A DNA stretch of 64,000 nt from an uncultured Kangiella sp. GTDB lineage: Bacteria > Pseudomonadota > Gammaproteobacteria > Enterobacterales > Kangiellaceae. The notes below the pieces were generated by a model, which made no database searches, was not told the origin of the DNA, and saw nothing but the letters and a program-made list of their open reading frames with translations. The position numbers and the translations under genes are program-made. Every line of letters begins with the position of its first letter. Positions within the stretch are counted from its first letter, which is position 1. Below are positions 19,210-28,499 of the stretch, one piece after another. The stretch covers positions 496,001 to 560,000 of the forward strand of contig CANMKR010000002.1 in NCBI GenBank assembly GCA_947498625.1. The letters are read 5' to 3'.

Positions 19210-19285
19210 TGGTGGAGCTAAGCGGGATCGAACCGCTGACCTCTACACTGCCAGTGTAGCGCTCTCCCAGCTGAGCTATAGCCCC
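19210..19285 (-). tRNA. tRNA-Ala (anticodon GGC)
   Basis: 76 bases including encoded CCA. The acceptor GGGGCTA pairs with TAGCTCC, and the anticodon loop is CTGGCAG with anticodon GGC. D arm AGCTCAGCTGGGAGAGC and T arm GGTTCGATCCC are canonical. First gene of the tRNA operon. Confidence 0.97.
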
Positions 19286-19313
19286 TACTTTCAACAAAAC
19301 TACTCAAAGTAGT

Positions 19314-19348
19314 GGCGCGCATTTTAGCACGGCTTTAAAACCTGTCAA
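19314..19348 (-). promoter_or_regulatory. Sigma-70 promoter of the tRNA-Ala/tRNA-Glu operon, GC-rich discriminator
   Basis: On the minus strand: TTGACA (19343-19348), a 16-base spacer, then TAAAAT (19321-19326) preceded by TGC, so also an extended -10. GCGCGCC follows directly (19314-19320). A perfect -35 with a GC-rich discriminator is the hallmark of growth-rate and ppGpp-controlled stable RNA promoters. It lies about 30 bases upstream of mature tRNA-Ala. Confidence 0.85.
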
Positions 19349-19546
19349 TACGATTTTAATATTCTCTAAGATCTTCAATTTTCACATAAAATTCCTAAAT
19401 AAAAACAATAATATAAAGATGTAGTATTGTTAATTTTGAAACATTTCCTAACTTTTTGTCATTACATAACATTAGGTTAGCAGATAGGGCTACTATATAA
19501 TTGCTACATAAGTGTACAAATCGATTCAAATAAAGAGAGAAGGAAT

Positions 19547-20776
19547 ATGACAAAACGCATTTTAATTGGCTTAATGTTTGTCGGACTTACAGTAGCATTT
19601 ATTGTTTTTGCTATTGCTACAAAAACCAAACCACCACAAAGAGTACAGTTACCCCCTACTCCTTTAGTTGAAACACTCATTGTACAGTCTGATATTCAGC
19701 AGTTTACCGTCGATAGCCAAGGGCCAGTAAAGCCAAAGTTAACCAGTAATATTGTAGCAGAAGTAAGCGGTCGTATTAGTGAAGTTTCGGATAATTTTAG
19801 AGTCGGCTCTTTTGTAAATGAAGGTGACACCTTATTCACAATTGATAAAGCCAATTACATTGCTAATTTACGTTCAGCAGAAGCCTCTCTAGCTCAAGCC
19901 AAAGCTAGCTATCAAGATGCAAAAGCTCGTTCTGATCAAGCTAAAAAGGATTGGGAAAAAATTGGTCGTGGTAAAGCTAGTGATTTAGTGCTAAAAGTAC
20001 CGCAGCTTAACCAAGCTAAGGCCAGCGTTCAATCAGCAGAAGCAAACCTATTACGTGCGCAGAGAGATTTATCAAGAACCAATGTAAAAGCTCCATATAG
20101 CGCTTTAATTAAAAGCAAACAAGTCGATTTAGGTCAGTACGTTAACGTGGGTTTTACAGTAGCCAATTTATTCGGGACCGAAGCGGCAGAAGTTAGATTG
20201 CCGCTTGCCGATCGTGAATTAGCTTTCTTACAGTTACCACAACAAGGTATTGAAGCCTCTTATCCAAACGTGATTTTAAGTGGGATTTATGCAGGTAAAC
20301 CTCAAGCTTGGCAAGGAAAAGTCGTTCGCACTGAAGGCGTAGTAGAAGAAAATAACCGCTTAACCTATTTAGTGGCTGAAATAAGTGATCCTTACGGTTT
20401 AACGAATAAACAAAACGCTTCTACACCATTACGCTTTGGTACTTTTGTCAATGCAGAGATTGAGGGCATCACGCAAGATAATTTAATCGTGCTTCCACGC
20501 TCAGCGTTAATTAATAAAGACCAAGTACTGCAAATTTCCGATGAAAGCAAAATTTCTATCATTACGGTAGACATTGTTAAAGGTGATAAAGACATTATCT
20601 ATGTCAATGGCGGCATTACTGATGGCGCAGAAATTATTATCACCCCAATTGAAAACCCTATCAATGGCATGTTGGTTAAGCGAGTAAGTGAAGCCGAAGC
20701 AGAAAAGGCAGCAGAGAAAAATAAAAAAGAAGAAGCTACACCAGAAAATGATAACTCAGTAGCAGTAAGCCAATAG
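19547..20776 (+). CDS. RND efflux membrane fusion (periplasmic adaptor) subunit
   Basis: 409 residues, HlyD/AcrA family. An N-terminal membrane anchor (about 5-24) precedes the split lipoyl domain (first half VAEVSGRISEV, second half KAPYSALI), a long alpha-helical hairpin rich in Ala/Gln/Lys (about 100-175), a beta barrel and a membrane-proximal domain; the C-terminal tail is Lys/Glu-rich. It links the RND permease downstream to an outer-membrane channel not encoded here. A good ribosome site (GAAGGA) precedes the ATG, and a TATAAT lies at 19496-19501. No adjacent TetR regulator. Confidence 0.92.
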   Translation: MTKRILIGLMFVGLTVAFIVFAIATKTKPPQRVQLPPTPLVETLIVQSDIQQFTVDSQGPVKPKLTSNIVAEVSGRISEVSDNFRVGSFVNEGDTLFTIDKANYIANLRSAEASLAQAKASYQDAKARSDQAKKDWEKIGRGKASDLVLKVPQLNQAKASVQSAEANLLRAQRDLSRTNVKAPYSALIKSKQVDLGQYVNVGFTVANLFGTEAAEVRLPLADRELAFLQLPQQGIEASYPNVILSGIYAGKPQAWQGKVVRTEGVVEENNRLTYLVAEISDPYGLTNKQNASTPLRFGTFVNAEIEGITQDNLIVLPRSALINKDQVLQISDESKISIITVDIVKGDKDIIYVNGGITDGAEIIITPIENPINGMLVKRVSEAEAEKAAEKNKKEEATPENDNSVAVSQ

Positions 20777-20786
20777 GAGCCTAAGA

Positions 20787-23700
20787 ATGGTCAAACAATA
20801 CGATACACATTCCGGAATTATCGCTTGGTTTACTCGCAATTCTGTTGCGGCAAATCTATTAATGGGAGCAATTTTCATTGCTGGCTTCATTGGAATCTTA
20901 AACTTAAGACAGCAAGTTTTCCCTGACTTAATTACCAACTCAATTTCTGTACGGGTTGCCTATCCAGGCGCAGCGCCACAAGAGGTTGAAGAAGGTATTG
21001 TTACCAAGATCGAAGAAAATATTAAAGAAATCGATGGTATTGAAAAGATAACTTCATTCGCACGAGAAGGATCTGCCAATATCACCATTGAAATTAAGCA
21101 AGGTTACACCGTTACGGATGTTATGGACGAAGTTAAAGTCCAAGTAGACACAGTAGTACCACAATTACCAGACTCTGCGGAACGACCCGTTGTTTACGAA
21201 CGTAAATTCCAAAGAGATGTGATGTGGGTAAGCGTGTATGGCGATGCCGACGAAAGAACCCTAAAGGAAATTGCTACCGAAATTAAAGATGAGCTAGTTG
21301 CTAAAGAAGATATCAGCACCGTAGAAGTTAATGGCGTACGCCCCTATGAAGTGGGCATTCAAGTAACCGACCAAAAACTTAGAGAGTATGGGCTGACCAT
21401 CAATCAGGTAGCGCAAGCCATTCGCCTATCTTCTTTGGACTTACCAAGCGGAACCATCAAAACTGAGGGTGGTGATATTCTGGTTCGAACAAAAGAACAA
21501 GCTTATAATGGCTATGATTTTGCCCAAATCCCGTTGATTACCAGAACCGATGGGACACGTTTATTAGTTTCAGATGTTGCCACTATTGATGATGGCTTTG
21601 CTGAGTATCAATTTATCTCAAGATTTGATGGCAAAGACGCGGTTAACCTACGCGTAAAGTCAAGTTTAGAGTCGGATGATCTAGCCACATCTGCTGCGGT
21701 TTATGATTATTTAGATAAGAAACGACCCAATTTACCCGACTCTATCGCCATTGATGCCTGGGGAGATGGTACTTATTATTTGAAAGGTCGTTTAGAGTTA
21801 ATGCAGGGCAACATGATTGCCGGTTTGGCATTAGTATTCATAGTTTTGGCATTATTTTTAAGATTTAAATTAGCTTTTTGGGTAGCTATTGGTATTCCGA
21901 TTTGTTTTGCAGGTGCATTTGCCCTAATGCTCTTGTACCCAGGCTTCCCAATGACAATAAACATGATCAGCCTCTTTGCCTTCATCTTAGTACTGGGGAT
22001 CGTGGTTGATGATGCCATTATTATTGCAGAAAGTTCCTGGGCCAGCATCGAAGAAAAAGGTCACAGTAAAGATAGTGTAATCGAAGGCGCTAGGCGAGTA
22101 GCCTTACCTGCAACCTTTGGTGTCCTAACCACTATCGCGGCTTTCTATCCAATGATGAATGTCTCTGGCGCATTCAGTAATGCTATGGCTTCTATCGGCT
22201 TAGTGGTTATGTTTTGTTTGATTTTTTCACTAATTGAATCAAAACTGATTTTGCCAGCTCACTTAGCTCACATGAAGCTGACTAAGCCGGAAGAAACTAA
22301 AAACGCTACCTTAAGAAAAACCAAATTATTTTTTACTGGAATCAGAAGAAAAGTAGCCAGTGCTCTAAAAAGATTTATCAACAATGTTTATAAGCCAAAG
22401 CTAGAATCGTTAATCAAAGTTCGCGGGTTAGTTATTCTAAGTTTTGTCTGCCTATTTTGTATATCAACCTTTGGCTTTATTGGTGGCGGCTGGGTCAAAG
22501 CAGAACTCTTCCCTAGCATTCCTAATGATGGCACCTTTGTAGAAATACAGATGGCTGAAGGCTCTACTGCAGAGAAAACCATTGAAGCTGTAGAGTTTGT
22601 GGAGTCAAAATTAATCGAATTGGATGCAGAGGTTCAAGAAGAATACGGTAAGCCCATTAAAGCTCACTCAATTTCATGGACCAATAATAACACAGCGGCC
22701 TTTATGTGGGTTGAGTTCCATAAATCAGAAAACTTACCCATTAATCAATTTAAAATTAATGATTTGTGGAGAGACAAAATTGGGCAAGTGGCTGGTGTTA
22801 AAGAAGTCAGCTTTGGCGGCGGTGGCGGACCTGGCGGCGGTGGCGTAGGTTATCGCTTAATTGGCGAAAACATGGATGAGTTGAAATTGGTTTCTGATGA
22901 GATTAAAAATAAACTCGCTACCTATGAAGGCGTTTATGATATTAGCGATAGCCTATCTGGCGGTAAAGAAGAGATCATTATCGAGTTAAAGCCGGAAGCA
23001 ATTAACCTTGGTTTAACTGTTTCTGATCTATCACGCCAAGTCCGAAATGCATTCTTTGGTGCTGAAGCGCAAAGATTCCAGCGTGATAATGAAGAAATAC
23101 GAGTTTATGTGCGCTACCCTCTTTCAGAGCGTAGCTCAATTGGTAATTTAGAAAATATGCCAGTAAGAACTACCAATGGCGACTATGTTAATTTTAGTGA
23201 CATTGCTACCTTTGAAATCGCTGAAGGCTTCTCAACTATTTCACGAATTGATGGGGTTCGAGCTAACCGTTTATCAGCTGACGTTAGCCCTGAAGCACCG
23301 ATTTCCTCAAATGAAATCGATGCAGCTATTAAAGCAGAATTCTTACCCGGTTTATTAGCAAAATATCCAAGCGTTAAGCTGGTTCCTGGTGGTCCAAGTA
23401 AAAATCAACAAACGTTAGTTAATGAGCTAGTTTCTGGTTTCTTAATTGGTATGGCCTTAATCTTCATATTACTGGCCATTCCACTTAAATCTTATATCAA
23501 GCCTCTAGTGGTTATGTCAGCAATTCCTTTTGGCATGATTGGCGCCATGGTTGGCCATTTACTAATGGGCATTTCACTAAGTATGTTCTCCTTGTTCGGA
23601 ATCATCGCCCTGTCCGGCGTTGTGGTGAATGATAGCTTATTGATGGTAGATTTCATTAATCGTGGTCGCGCAGAAGGTATGTCGCGTAAGGAAGCAGCTG

Positions 23701-23969
23701 TTAATGCTGGTACTAGAAGGTTTAGAGCCATTGTTTTGACTTCATTAACGACTTTCTTTGGATTGCTACCCATTACTTTAGAAACCAGTTTGCAAGCTCA
23801 ATTAGTGATACCTATGGCCGTATCATTAGGTTTTGGTATCGTCTTTGCCACTTTAATTACTTTAGTTTGGATCCCATGTTTATACATCATGATGGGCAAT
23901 GCTAAAGATTGGTTCTTAAAGCGTGATCCAAAAAGTTTAGCTAGGCAAGCAACTTTGGAAAATGCGTAA
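20787..23969 (+). CDS. RND efflux permease subunit (AcrB/AcrD/AcrF superfamily)
   Basis: A 1060-residue inner-membrane proton antiporter with 12 membrane helices in the RND pattern: one near residue 20-40, a cluster about 340-500, one about 550, and a cluster about 890-1040. Helix 4 carries the proton-relay acidic pair in LGIVVDDAIIIAE. Two large periplasmic loops hold the porter domains. An unusual glycine block at residues 677-688 (five Gly, Pro, four Gly, Val, Gly) lies in the second loop. Preceded by AGGAG and ten bases from the adaptor gene, so co-transcribed. Substrate unknown. Confidence 0.93.
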   Translation: MVKQYDTHSGIIAWFTRNSVAANLLMGAIFIAGFIGILNLRQQVFPDLITNSISVRVAYPGAAPQEVEEGIVTKIEENIKEIDGIEKITSFAREGSANITIEIKQGYTVTDVMDEVKVQVDTVVPQLPDSAERPVVYERKFQRDVMWVSVYGDADERTLKEIATEIKDELVAKEDISTVEVNGVRPYEVGIQVTDQKLREYGLTINQVAQAIRLSSLDLPSGTIKTEGGDILVRTKEQAYNGYDFAQIPLITRTDGTRLLVSDVATIDDGFAEYQFISRFDGKDAVNLRVKSSLESDDLATSAAVYDYLDKKRPNLPDSIAIDAWGDGTYYLKGRLELMQGNMIAGLALVFIVLALFLRFKLAFWVAIGIPICFAGAFALMLLYPGFPMTINMISLFAFILVLGIVVDDAIIIAESSWASIEEKGHSKDSVIEGARRVALPATFGVLTTIAAFYPMMNVSGAFSNAMASIGLVVMFCLIFSLIESKLILPAHLAHMKLTKPEETKNATLRKTKLFFTGIRRKVASALKRFINNVYKPKLESLIKVRGLVILSFVCLFCISTFGFIGGGWVKAELFPSIPNDGTFVEIQMAEGSTAEKTIEAVEFVESKLIELDAEVQEEYGKPIKAHSISWTNNNTAAFMWVEFHKSENLPINQFKINDLWRDKIGQVAGVKEVSFGGGGGPGGGGVGYRLIGENMDELKLVSDEIKNKLATYEGVYDISDSLSGGKEEIIIELKPEAINLGLTVSDLSRQVRNAFFGAEAQRFQRDNEEIRVYVRYPLSERSSIGNLENMPVRTTNGDYVNFSDIATFEIAEGFSTISRIDGVRANRLSADVSPEAPISSNEIDAAIKAEFLPGLLAKYPSVKLVPGGPSKNQQTLVNELVSGFLIGMALIFILLAIPLKSYIKPLVVMSAIPFGMIGAMVGHLLMGISLSMFSLFGIIALSGVVVNDSLLMVDFINRGRAEGMSRKEAAVNAGTRRFRAIVLTSLTTFFGLLPITLETSLQAQLVIPMAVSLGFGIVFATLITLVWIPCLYIMMGNAKDWFLKRDPKSLARQATLENA

Positions 23970-23983
23970 TTTTTACCTAACTG

Positions 23984-24009
23984 AAAAAAGAGCCGCAAGG
24001 CTCTTTTTT
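23984..24009 (+). terminator. Terminator of the RND operon
   Basis: An 11-bp stem (AAAAAAGAGCC with GGCTCTTTTTT) closed by a GCAA tetraloop, followed by T, 14 bases after the permease stop. Confidence 0.9.
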
Positions 24010-24057
24010 TGTTGGTCAAACCACTGCTGAAAAATCAGAATTCCATAAAATTGTAGT

Positions 24058-24082
24058 TGTATTCTATTAGTTTAAGAATACA
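24058..24082. promoter_or_regulatory. Perfect inverted repeat upstream of pyruvate kinase, candidate operator
   Basis: TGTATTCT (24058-24065), nine bases, AGAATACA (24075-24082). The arms match perfectly and the centre lies about 45 bases before the pyk ATG. The spacer is too long for a HexR box, so the binding protein is unknown; it could also form an RNA hairpin in the leader. Confidence 0.4.
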
Positions 24083-24114
24083 CTTAACTTATCCAAATTA
24101 AGTATCAATTGAAT

Positions 24115-25560
24115 ATGCTTAAAAGAACTAAAATTGTTGCAACTCTCGGTCCTGCAACTGATTCAAGAGAGTCCATTAAATCGTTAATTGAAGCTGGCGC
24201 TAATGTTTTTCGCTTAAACTTCTCCCATGGTGAATCAGAAGATCACATTAAAAGAGCAGAAAAAATTCGGGATATCGCCAAAGAACTCAATACCTATATT
24301 GCTATTTTAGGTGACTTACAGGGACCAAAAATTCGTGTTGCACGTTTTGCTGAAAGTAAAATCTTTTTACACAAAGATGCTGAGTTTATTATCGATGTTA
24401 GTCATGATAGAGAAGCTGGTAATTCCAGAATCGTAGGCACCAGCTACACTACGCTACCAAAAGAAGTTAAAGCAGGCGATCAACTAATGCTAGATGATGG
24501 CCGTATTCAATTAGAAATTATTGCCACCAATGCTACACAAGTAATCACCAAAGTTTTAGTGGGCGGCGAATTAAGTAACAACAAAGGCATTAACCTCAAA
24601 GGCGGCGGCCTTTCTGCACCAGCTTTAACTGACAAAGATAAAAAAGATATAGTCACGGCTGCTAAAATTGGTATCGATTATTTGGCGGTTTCCTTTCCGC
24701 GCTCAGCTGAAGATATTGAACTAGCCAGAAAGTTGCTTAAAGAAGCTGGCGGCGATTCAGCCCTAGTGGCAAAGATTGAGCGTGCTGAAACGGTTAATGA
24801 CCATGATGTACTAGACTCCATTATTCTTGCTTCAGATGCCGTCATGGTAGCACGCGGTGATTTAGGTGTTGAGATTGGCGATGCGCAATTAATTGGCGTA
24901 CAGAAACACATCATCAATCGTACCCGTGAATTAAACCGAGTGGTGATAACCGCCACGCAAATGATGGAATCCATGATTCACAACCCTATTCCAACTCGCG
25001 CGGAAATTTTTGATGTTGCCAATGCTATTTTAGATGGCACCGATGCGGTCATGTTAAGCGCCGAAACAGCCACTGGCGACAACCCTGCAAAAACCGTCCA
25101 GGCGATGGCTAATGTGTGTGTTGGCGCAGAAGGTCAAAAGCTTGCCAAAACCTCAAACCACCGCGTCGATATTAACTTTGAATCGATTGATGAAGCCATT
25201 GCCATGGCAACTATGTACACTGCCAATCATTTAAAAGGTGTTAAGGCCATCATATCGCTCACCGAATCGGGCTCAACAGCCTTATGGTTATCGCGTATTC
25301 GTTCAGGCATGCCAATTTATGCATTGAGCCGAAGCATCGAAACCTTAAGAAAAGTTGCGCTTTATCGCGGTGTTGAACCGATTAATTTTGACCCTACAGC
25401 TTTAGGCCGACACGATGTTAACCGTTTAGCGGTAGAAGAGCTTAAAAGTCGAGAATATGTTCAAGATGGCGACTTAGTCATCATTACTAAAGGTGACTCT
25501 ATGGGAACCTTAGGTGGCACCAATGCCATGAAAATTGTCAAGGTTGGCGAAGTTAACTAA
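24115..25560 (+). CDS. pykA: Pyruvate kinase, PykA type
   Basis: Converts phosphoenolpyruvate and ADP to pyruvate and ATP at the end of glycolysis. About 481 residues. The start RTKIVATLGPATD, FRLNFSHG, the DLQGPKIRV metal/ADP segment, KIERAE and MVARGDLGVEIG (active-site signature) are all present; the C-terminal allosteric domain is complete. RTKIVATLGPATD is the PykA form rather than PykF. ATG at 24115 is preferred over TTG at 24109. The stop lies three bases from the convergent exporter gene, with no terminator between. Confidence 0.96.
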   Translation: MLKRTKIVATLGPATDSRESIKSLIEAGANVFRLNFSHGESEDHIKRAEKIRDIAKELNTYIAILGDLQGPKIRVARFAESKIFLHKDAEFIIDVSHDREAGNSRIVGTSYTTLPKEVKAGDQLMLDDGRIQLEIIATNATQVITKVLVGGELSNNKGINLKGGGLSAPALTDKDKKDIVTAAKIGIDYLAVSFPRSAEDIELARKLLKEAGGDSALVAKIERAETVNDHDVLDSIILASDAVMVARGDLGVEIGDAQLIGVQKHIINRTRELNRVVITATQMMESMIHNPIPTRAEIFDVANAILDGTDAVMLSAETATGDNPAKTVQAMANVCVGAEGQKLAKTSNHRVDINFESIDEAIAMATMYTANHLKGVKAIISLTESGSTALWLSRIRSGMPIYALSRSIETLRKVALYRGVEPINFDPTALGRHDVNRLAVEELKSREYVQDGDLVIITKGDSMGTLGGTNAMKIVKVGEVN

Positions 25561-25563
25561 CCT

Positions 25564-26457
25564 TTAAACTATCCCTATAAAAATAACCACTCCAACAAAA
25601 GCTAGTAAAATCCCTACTAGCTTTCTTGGTTTTAATTCTTCTTTCAAAAACAACCAGGCCAGTAAGACAATAAAGATATTTGCAGTTTCATTTAAGACAG
25701 ATGCAGTTGAAGCATCCGTATATTTAAATCCACCAAGCCACATTAACATTGCTAAATAGGTAGCGAAAATACTGGCCGTAATCAGCACAGGCCAATTGTG
25801 ATTACCGGTTTGAAACTCTTCCTTTGTTTTTGTTAATTGCCCTTTTAGAGTCATAAACAACAGCATGCCTATAATGCCTGCTAATAATCGCAACATGACT
25901 ATCCAGTAAAAGCCATGCTCTCCACTGTCTAATACCGGTTTAACCAACACCACGCCAAATGCAGTCAGGAATACCGATGCAGCTGCATAAGCCACGCCTC
26001 GATAGAGTTGACTCTTGTCAACTTCTTGATATTTGCGTTGATAAACCACCAGCAAAATTCCTGACAACACCAACACAAAGCCAAGCCATTGCCATAACTC
26101 TAAAGTTTCATTTAAATATAATATTGATAAAAGAATGACAAAAGGACTGTAGAGACTAGCCACAATAGCAGTGCGCCCTGCCCCTATCTTACGCAGTGCT
26201 TGAAAATACCAGTTATCTGCAATCGCGATACCGAAGTAGCCGCTTATTATGACTATCAACCACTCTTTTGCACTTAACGCTGGAATATTGAAGCCTTCAA
26301 TAATTAAGGCTGTTGGAATGATTAGCAGCGTAGCCACAAAGTTCTTAAAAAGATTTAAGCTATTAGCACTTAATGACTCGCCAGAATGCTTAAATAAAAC
26401 AACGCCTATTGCCCAGCAAACTGCACACGCTAAGGAAAGAATTTCGCCAAGACCCAT
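25564..26457 (-). CDS. EamA/DMT-superfamily transporter
   Basis: 297 residues with ten predicted membrane helices arranged as two EamA repeats (about 3-135 and 150-297). The GYFGIAIADNWYFQALRKIGAGRTAIV segment and its counterpart GGFKYTDASTASVLNETANIF near 240-262 are typical of the drug/metabolite exporter superfamily. Substrate unknown. It opens the minus-strand run downstream of the acyl-CoA island, 74 bases after the hydratase-like gene, so it may or may not be in the same transcript. Confidence 0.87.
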   Translation of the reverse strand: MGLGEILSLACAVCWAIGVVLFKHSGESLSANSLNLFKNFVATLLIIPTALIIEGFNIPALSAKEWLIVIISGYFGIAIADNWYFQALRKIGAGRTAIVASLYSPFVILLSILYLNETLELWQWLGFVLVLSGILLVVYQRKYQEVDKSQLYRGVAYAAASVFLTAFGVVLVKPVLDSGEHGFYWIVMLRLLAGIIGMLLFMTLKGQLTKTKEEFQTGNHNWPVLITASIFATYLAMLMWLGGFKYTDASTASVLNETANIFIVLLAWLFLKEELKPRKLVGILLAFVGVVIFIGIV

Positions 26458-26531
26458 GACAAGATTTTTATAATAATTTGTGTTGCTAAAATAGCATAGC
26501 TACTAGTGAACAGCTAGCTTTAAACTTATGA

Positions 26532-27593
26532 TTAAGCAGGAATCAAAAGCGTATAATTTAAGTCCAAAACTACTTGCGGATGATATTTGTTTTTGCCATC
26601 TAACGTCATTAGAAATTGGTTTTGCATTTCATCCCAGCTGCTATTTTTATAACCGATAGTTCTTATATTTAAGGCCCCTACACCATTGCCGAGCGCCTTT
26701 TTCTCTAGCACTTGTGTCGCAGCGTAAATAGTATCGCCTTCATAACTAGGGTTAACATGAGCGCCAGAATTAATAGCTGCCAACCATTGAGCATTAGCTA
26801 AACCGTTGTGCGATACAGTACGGCACAAAGAAATCACATGGCCACCATACACTAAACGTTGTCCATGCTTACTTGAATTCATTTGATGATGATTGAAGTG
26901 AACCTTGGCATTATTCTGGTATAAATTAGTCGCTAATGTATGCTGAGTATTATCAATGGTAATGCCATCAATATGATCGATCCATTCACCTAGTTCATAA
27001 TCGTTAAGCAAATAATTCTCACCGCTGATTTGCGGATCATAATGATTGGCAGAAAAAGATGCCGGAACATTCAATAATTCCATACTAACGGCATCTTCTA
27101 GATGCGGCTTAACTTCGAAGCTATTAAGCATTTGTTGTTGACGTTTATGCACCATCACCCAGCGCTTCCAACTTAAAACAATATGGCCGTCTTGATTTAA
27201 GGCTTTAGAATTGACATAAACAATGCCCGTTTTGCCATTAGAGTTTTCCTTAAGGCCAATAACTTCGGACATTACATTTAAAGTATCGCCTGCATAAGTT
27301 GGCAGATAAAACTGCAATTCGGCGTAACCTAAATTTGCAACGGCATTTAAAGAAATATCATTGACCGTTTTGCCAAAAGCTATATGAAAAACTAAGAAAT
27401 TATCGATAGGGGTTTGTGCAAAGCCTAGCCGTGTTGCAAACTCTTGATTGCAATAAAGACTAAATCGGCTACCGGTTAGGCCTAAATATAAAGTAGCATC
27501 AGCTTCTGTAATGGTTCTAGGCGTCGCATGATAAATGGTTTCGCCTAGCGAAAAATCTTCAAAAAAACGTCCAGCCGATGACTTGTTTGACAT
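26532..27593 (-). CDS. MaoC-like double-hotdog hydratase, resembles mesaconyl-CoA hydratase
   Basis: 353 residues with two MaoC-like hotdog halves (about 8-150 and 195-345). The opening RFFEDFSLGETIYHATPRT, the central NFLVFHIAFGKTVNDISLN and VIGLKENSNGKTGIVYV closely resemble mesaconyl-CoA hydratase (Mch) of the ethylmalonyl-CoA and 3-hydroxypropionate pathways, as I recall it, and the length fits. Predicted reaction: reversible hydration of mesaconyl-CoA to beta-methylmalyl-CoA, or of a related enoyl-CoA. It lies three bases after a CitE-like lyase gene that could cleave the product. Itaconyl-CoA hydratase is a possible alternative. Confidence 0.75.
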   Translation of the reverse strand: MSNKSSAGRFFEDFSLGETIYHATPRTITEADATLYLGLTGSRFSLYCNQEFATRLGFAQTPIDNFLVFHIAFGKTVNDISLNAVANLGYAELQFYLPTYAGDTLNVMSEVIGLKENSNGKTGIVYVNSKALNQDGHIVLSWKRWVMVHKRQQQMLNSFEVKPHLEDAVSMELLNVPASFSANHYDPQISGENYLLNDYELGEWIDHIDGITIDNTQHTLATNLYQNNAKVHFNHHQMNSSKHGQRLVYGGHVISLCRTVSHNGLANAQWLAAINSGAHVNPSYEGDTIYAATQVLEKKALGNGVGALNIRTIGYKNSSWDEMQNQFLMTLDGKNKYHPQVVLDLNYTLLIPA

Positions 27594-27595
27594 AC

Positions 27596-28483
27596 TTATG
27601 ATCCGATGAGCTCGTTTTGTCCTAAATCTTTGACTCGATTATATAAAGAAATCACCCGCTCTGCCCACTCTTTTAATGAAGGCTCAATTAAACGGTCTTC
27701 AATCACCGCAACATTTCGACCATCAAGGTTCGCTTGTTCGATTGCAGCAATAACATCTTTAGCTCTTTGAATATCTTTTTGCTTTGGAGTAAATGCATCA
27801 TTGGTGTAGTCCAACTGAACTGGGTGTACTACTGCTTTACCATCAAAGCCTAAATCGCGAGCTTGGCGACAAGAAAACTCACAGGCTTCGACATTTTTTA
27901 AGTCGAAATGCGGGCCGTCGATAACACATTTTTTAAATGCTCTTGCTGCTAACATCACCAATGATAAGCTGGTTAATAAGCCTGCTCTGTCGTAAGTAGG
28001 CGTGATTTTTAGTTCATTGGCTAAATCTGTCGTGCCCATCACGATCGCTTCTAGGCGATCACTTGCAGAACAGATTTCTTTAGCATTTAAAACGCCTAAT
28101 GGACTCTCAATATTAATCATTATGGATAATTTATCGTCTCGGCTTTCATCAATCGCCTGAATCGCGTTCAATAGTTCAGCTGCAGACTCGATCCTTGGTA
28201 ATAAAACTGCATCAATATCCAACTTTGCAATAGCTTTAAGATCATCCATACCCCAAGGGCTTTGCAATGAGTTAATACGAACAACTTTTTCCGAATGGCC
28301 AAACTTTGATGACTCTTCAAAAGCTTTGACTAGCAATTCCCGAGCTTGAATTTTATATTCTGGCGGAACTGATTCTTGCAGATCAAAGATAATACTATCT
28401 GCTTCTATACCTCTAGCTTTTTCCATATATTTTGATACATGGTTTGGCACATACAACATTGTGCGACGAGGACGATAATTCAT
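27596..28483 (-). CDS. CitE-like CoA-ester lyase (HpcH/HpaI superfamily), paralog 1
   Basis: 295 residues, TIM-barrel CitE/malyl-CoA lyase type: opening RRTMLYVPN, arginine in VVRINS, metal ligand glutamate in MINIESPLGVLNA and aspartate in IVMGTTDLANEL, and the late GFDGKAVVHPVQ. The usual DLEDAVP segment reads DLQESVP. Such enzymes cleave or form beta-hydroxyacyl-CoA thioesters, for example malyl-CoA, beta-methylmalyl-CoA or citramalyl-CoA. Tight spacing with the hydratase-like gene (two bases) implies coupled function. The exact substrate is not decidable here. Confidence 0.8.
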   Translation of the reverse strand: MNYRPRRTMLYVPNHVSKYMEKARGIEADSIIFDLQESVPPEYKIQARELLVKAFEESSKFGHSEKVVRINSLQSPWGMDDLKAIAKLDIDAVLLPRIESAAELLNAIQAIDESRDDKLSIMINIESPLGVLNAKEICSASDRLEAIVMGTTDLANELKITPTYDRAGLLTSLSLVMLAARAFKKCVIDGPHFDLKNVEACEFSCRQARDLGFDGKAVVHPVQLDYTNDAFTPKQKDIQRAKDVIAAIEQANLDGRNVAVIEDRLIEPSLKEWAERVISLYNRVKDLGQNELIGS

Positions 28484-28499
28484 AAGAGTTCCTTATTTA

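Noticed and set aside
24058-24082. HexR box before pykA
   Set aside because: The HexR palindrome is about 17 bases with a short centre; here the arms are separated by nine bases.
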